DNA from: a bacterium
GTDB taxonomy: Bacteria > Bdellovibrionota > UBA1018
Length of the DNA stretch: 64,000 nt
NCBI GenBank assembly: GCA_019751945.1
Contig: JAIEMT010000016.1
Span: forward strand, 1 to 64,000
Reading direction: 5' to 3'
Under the pieces are notes generated by a model that worked only from the letters and a program-made list of their open reading frames with translations, was not told the origin of the DNA and made no database searches. Positions within the stretch are counted from its first letter, which is position 1. Each line of letters opens with the position of its first letter. The position numbers were made by a program, and so were the translations under genes. Below, in pieces: positions 61,928-64,000 of this stretch.

Positions 61928-63572
61928 AAGAGTCCTCCGTGGGTTTCCCGCTGAAGGTGATCTTCCATTTCTTTTCGTTCGTTCCAGGCGGAATGAATTC
62001 TTCCATCTTGGAGCGTTCGACCTTCCCTAGTTTCTTACCGAGAATGCTTGCGAGCTTTTCAGCCACTTGCGGGCTTGAAATCACAAAGGTCAGGCTCGCC
62101 GTGTTGTCGGTAATTTGAGTAAAGGGCGTGCTGCTCGCAGACGCACCGATTTGAGTTTGAATCAGATCCACCACTGTGTCTTTCGGAATGGACTCTGAGA
62201 GATCCTTCACGAAATTGAGCGGCGTTTTTGGGTTCGGGCCTAGGAGGCGGGCCAATTCCCGTTGGCGCGTGAGTTCCTTATTTATGGTGGTGCGGAGCTT
62301 GTCGATATCCGAAAGATAGGTGCGAACGGCGCCAGAAGAAATCTGGCCGAAGAACCCTTTCAGCGCCTTCTCGACCTGCGTGTCGGTTTCTTGAATTCGA
62401 GATTTATAGACGCTGCTTTGAATCATCAAGCTGAGTGCGAGCGAAAAAGTCACTACTCCGGCTGCAGTGAGCGGAGCTCGAAGTGCCTTGAGATCCATCT
62501 GCTTGGATTTGGTTCGCTTCAAGAACCCACCCTTGCGTAAGTTGATCGAGGTGGATCGTTCGCTTCCTGCAAGGCAGAGTCCAACGGAAGCAGCCAGAAC
62601 GAAGTTCGCGTCAGTCAGTTCCGAGTAGCGAACTCCCGCCGCTGAAAGGGAGCTGAGGGGATGCAGGAGTTGAGTGGGAAGTTGAAGTTCTTCTTCAATC
62701 ACCTGTGCCAAGCCAGGGAGTAACGAAGTTCCCCCGCCTAAGTAGATAGCGCTCAAGTTGTCCTGGGTTTGATTCTTACAGGTCAGACGCGCTTGTTTCA
62801 GATGCCAGAGCAATTCTGAAAGGGGTTCCAATAAGGTAGCTGAAAACTGCACTTGTTCAGCCGTGGCTTGCTCGCGCTGAGATTGGGGAATGACGAAGCC
62901 GTGCGCTGTTTTGGTCACTTCCGCTTGGTCGATGGGTACGCTGTACTTTTGTCCGAGGGCCAAAGTGACGTCGCGACCGCCCCAAAGCACTTGGCGGCAC
63001 ATCACCGGAATACCCTTTTTGTGAATGTAGAAGGTGGTGTGTTCGTGACCAATCTGAACGAAGAGCACCGGCTTTTCCTGCGTCGGAGCGCTGATAATTT
63101 TGTTGAAGAGGGTGCGGTACGCCCACGCTTCGGTCGTGATCATGTCCGGATCGATTCCGGCCGCAGTGCAAACGGCGAAAAGTTCCTCGATGTATTTTCC
63201 TAGCGTAGCGGTGGCGTGAACCTGGCTGGTTTGTCCGGCAGTAGAAAGAACGGAGTAGTCGAAGGCCGCATCATCGAGGGAAAACGGCAGGTCATCTTCG
63301 AGTTCAAAACCAATGCTGGCTTGGATTTTCTTTTTGTCGCGAGTGGGAAGCGCCAGATTGCGGAAAGTCATTTTTCCCGCAGGCAAGCAGAGGGCGACTT
63401 TGTCGGGAGTTCGAGGAAGCGCTGCCAGCAGAGTCTTTAAGGCTTCCGCATGAGTTCCACCGGTGGGAACCTTTTGTTCGTAATAATCTCGAATTTCGTA
63501 GCGCCCGAAGGAAGAGTCAAAATCCACTGCTTTGACGCTGGTGCTTCCTAAGTCGATTCCTAAGATTCGCAT
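61917..63572 (-). CDS. gspL: GspL/PilM-PilN-like type II secretion protein
   Basis: A 551-residue protein. Residues 1-330 are an actin-fold domain (RILGIDLGSTSVKAVDFD, AIYLGGGTSLLPGLAQV) like PilM and GspL cytoplasmic domains. A membrane segment (LTAAGVVTFSLALSLMIQSS, about 370) follows, then a coiled-coil and periplasmic domain like PilN. It anchors the secretion ATPase to the membrane. The fused form is typical for GspL in this order of bacteria. Confidence 0.8.
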   Translation of the reverse strand: MRILGIDLGSTSVKAVDFDSSFGRYEIRDYYEQKVPTGGTHAEALKTLLAALPRTPDKVALCLPAGKMTFRNLALPTRDKKKIQASIGFELEDDLPFSLDDAAFDYSVLSTAGQTSQVHATATLGKYIEELFAVCTAAGIDPDMITTEAWAYRTLFNKIISAPTQEKPVLFVQIGHEHTTFYIHKKGIPVMCRQVLWGGRDVTLALGQKYSVPIDQAEVTKTAHGFVIPQSQREQATAEQVQFSATLLEPLSELLWHLKQARLTCKNQTQDNLSAIYLGGGTSLLPGLAQVIEEELQLPTQLLHPLSSLSAAGVRYSELTDANFVLAASVGLCLAGSERSTSINLRKGGFLKRTKSKQMDLKALRAPLTAAGVVTFSLALSLMIQSSVYKSRIQETDTQVEKALKGFFGQISSGAVRTYLSDIDKLRTTINKELTRQRELARLLGPNPKTPLNFVKDLSESIPKDTVVDLIQTQIGASASSTPFTQITDNTASLTFVISSPQVAEKLASILGKKLGKVERSKMEEFIPPGTNEKKWKITFSGKPTEDSYGR

Positions 63573-63582
63573 AGAGTCTCCA

Positions 63583-64000
63583 TCATAGCATCCGCATGTA
63601 AGTAATTTTCAGCCCCGGGCTGTTTTTTTTCGGCTCCAGGGGGTTGGTGTTCGAAGTGATAGGCGTAGGGGTTGGAACCGGTGTCGGGTTCGTTCCCGGC
63701 TGAGGATTTCCACCGCTGCCGGGGTTCGGGTTTGCCGATTCCTCGAAGTTCACCCACGCTTCGATCAGGCGAGTGGCATTTCCCACCTGGGCCTGAACGG
63801 TCACTTTGAAACTGGTTTCTTCCACGATAAAAACGATTCCGCGCTTCTTTAAATTCTCTTTATAGGTGTTGATCTCTGACGAGCTGTTGTGAAAGCTGGC
63901 CACGTTTTGTTGGAGGTATTTGAAAAAGTTTTCTGTTTCCTTGAAAAGGTTGTCCTGATCCGTGGCATCCCTGAATTTGAAGAAGAGGTCGGCCTCGTCT
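63583..64000 (-). CDS. gspK: Type II secretion system minor pseudopilin GspK (C-terminal part, 5' end beyond window)
   Basis: The open frame on the minus strand continues past the right edge, so only the last ~139 residues are seen. They include DEADLFFKFRDATDQDNLFK, a KFKVTVQAQVGNATRLIEAW-like sheet typical of GspK ends, and a long Pro/Thr/Gly-rich tail (NPTPVPTPTPITSNTNP). Order K-L-M-N fixes the name. GspK sits at the tip of the pseudopilus. An internal GTG at 63903 is not the start. Confidence 0.75.
   Translation of the reverse strand, partial: DEADLFFKFRDATDQDNLFKETENFFKYLQQNVASFHNSSSEINTYKENLKKRGIVFIVEETSFKVTVQAQVGNATRLIEAWVNFEESANPNPGSGGNPQPGTNPTPVPTPTPITSNTNPLEPKKNSPGLKITYMRML

Overview
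The window reads as a chromosomal segment of a Gram-negative, LPS-bearing, didermic bacterium, most likely from the Bdellovibrionota / former Deltaproteobacteria. Supporting signs are the infC-rpmI-rplT-pheS-pheT-ihfA-merR order, a GspK-L-M-N type II secretion cluster, many small exported lipoproteins, an FHA-GGDEF diguanylate cyclase with the layout of Bdellovibrio DgcB, and heptose-LPS genes. This is inference from gene content; no rRNA or tRNA gene is present to fix the taxon. Genes are tightly packed, with many 4-nt or longer overlaps.

Layout. 0-10.8 kb: a response regulator with TPR-like tail (cut by the left edge), a Cys-rich lipoprotein, comM, a membrane-anchored J-domain protein, comEC, a metzincin lipoprotein, an HD phosphohydrolase with a small partner, and another lipoprotein. 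10.8-18.4 kb (+): GNAT acetyltransferase, lytic transglycosylase, queC with a DUF366 gene, hisC, cmk, heptosyltransferase, heptose-7-P kinase, trypsin-like protease. 18.4-28.8 kb (-): DUF503, ilvE, ppsR, a 2-hydroxyacid dehydrogenase, miaA, mutL, the FHA-GGDEF cyclase, pgi and two acyl-CoA dehydrogenases. 28.9-32.6 kb: a GH42-like protein with an unknown partner, then a small secreted protein bracketed by two inverted copies of a hairpin repeat. 32.6-39 kb: hmgA, MBL hydrolase, trmO and several small unknowns. 39-44.3 kb (+): a thiBPQ-like ABC transporter, a NodU/CmcH carbamoyltransferase and a small SxtJ-like membrane protein. 44.3-44.77 kb: two large palindromes. 44.8-51.8 kb (+): icd-mdh-sucC-sucD (TCA cycle), ndk, nadE and a Lys-rich coiled-coil protein. 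51.8-57.7 kb (+): translation genes infC-rpmI-rplT-pheST, then ihfA and a MerR regulator. 57.7-64 kb (-): exported protein, ATP-grasp, ispA, then gspN, gspM, gspL/pilM-like and the end of gspK.

The most unusual object is the intergenic pair of ~210-nt palindromes at 44310-44519 and 44553-44763. They share the same geometry (outer arm, short asymmetric gap, 41-42-nt perfect inner arm, ~55-nt loop). Their loops are about 78% identical in opposite orientation, but their arm sequences are unrelated, each arm perfectly complementary only to its own partner. No family known to me matches. Secondary items are the inverted repeat pair around the secreted-protein gene at 32.0-32.5 kb, a GC-rich stem that puts a start codon in its loop (10833-10862), and an infC leader stem with the Shine-Dalgarno sequence in its loop.
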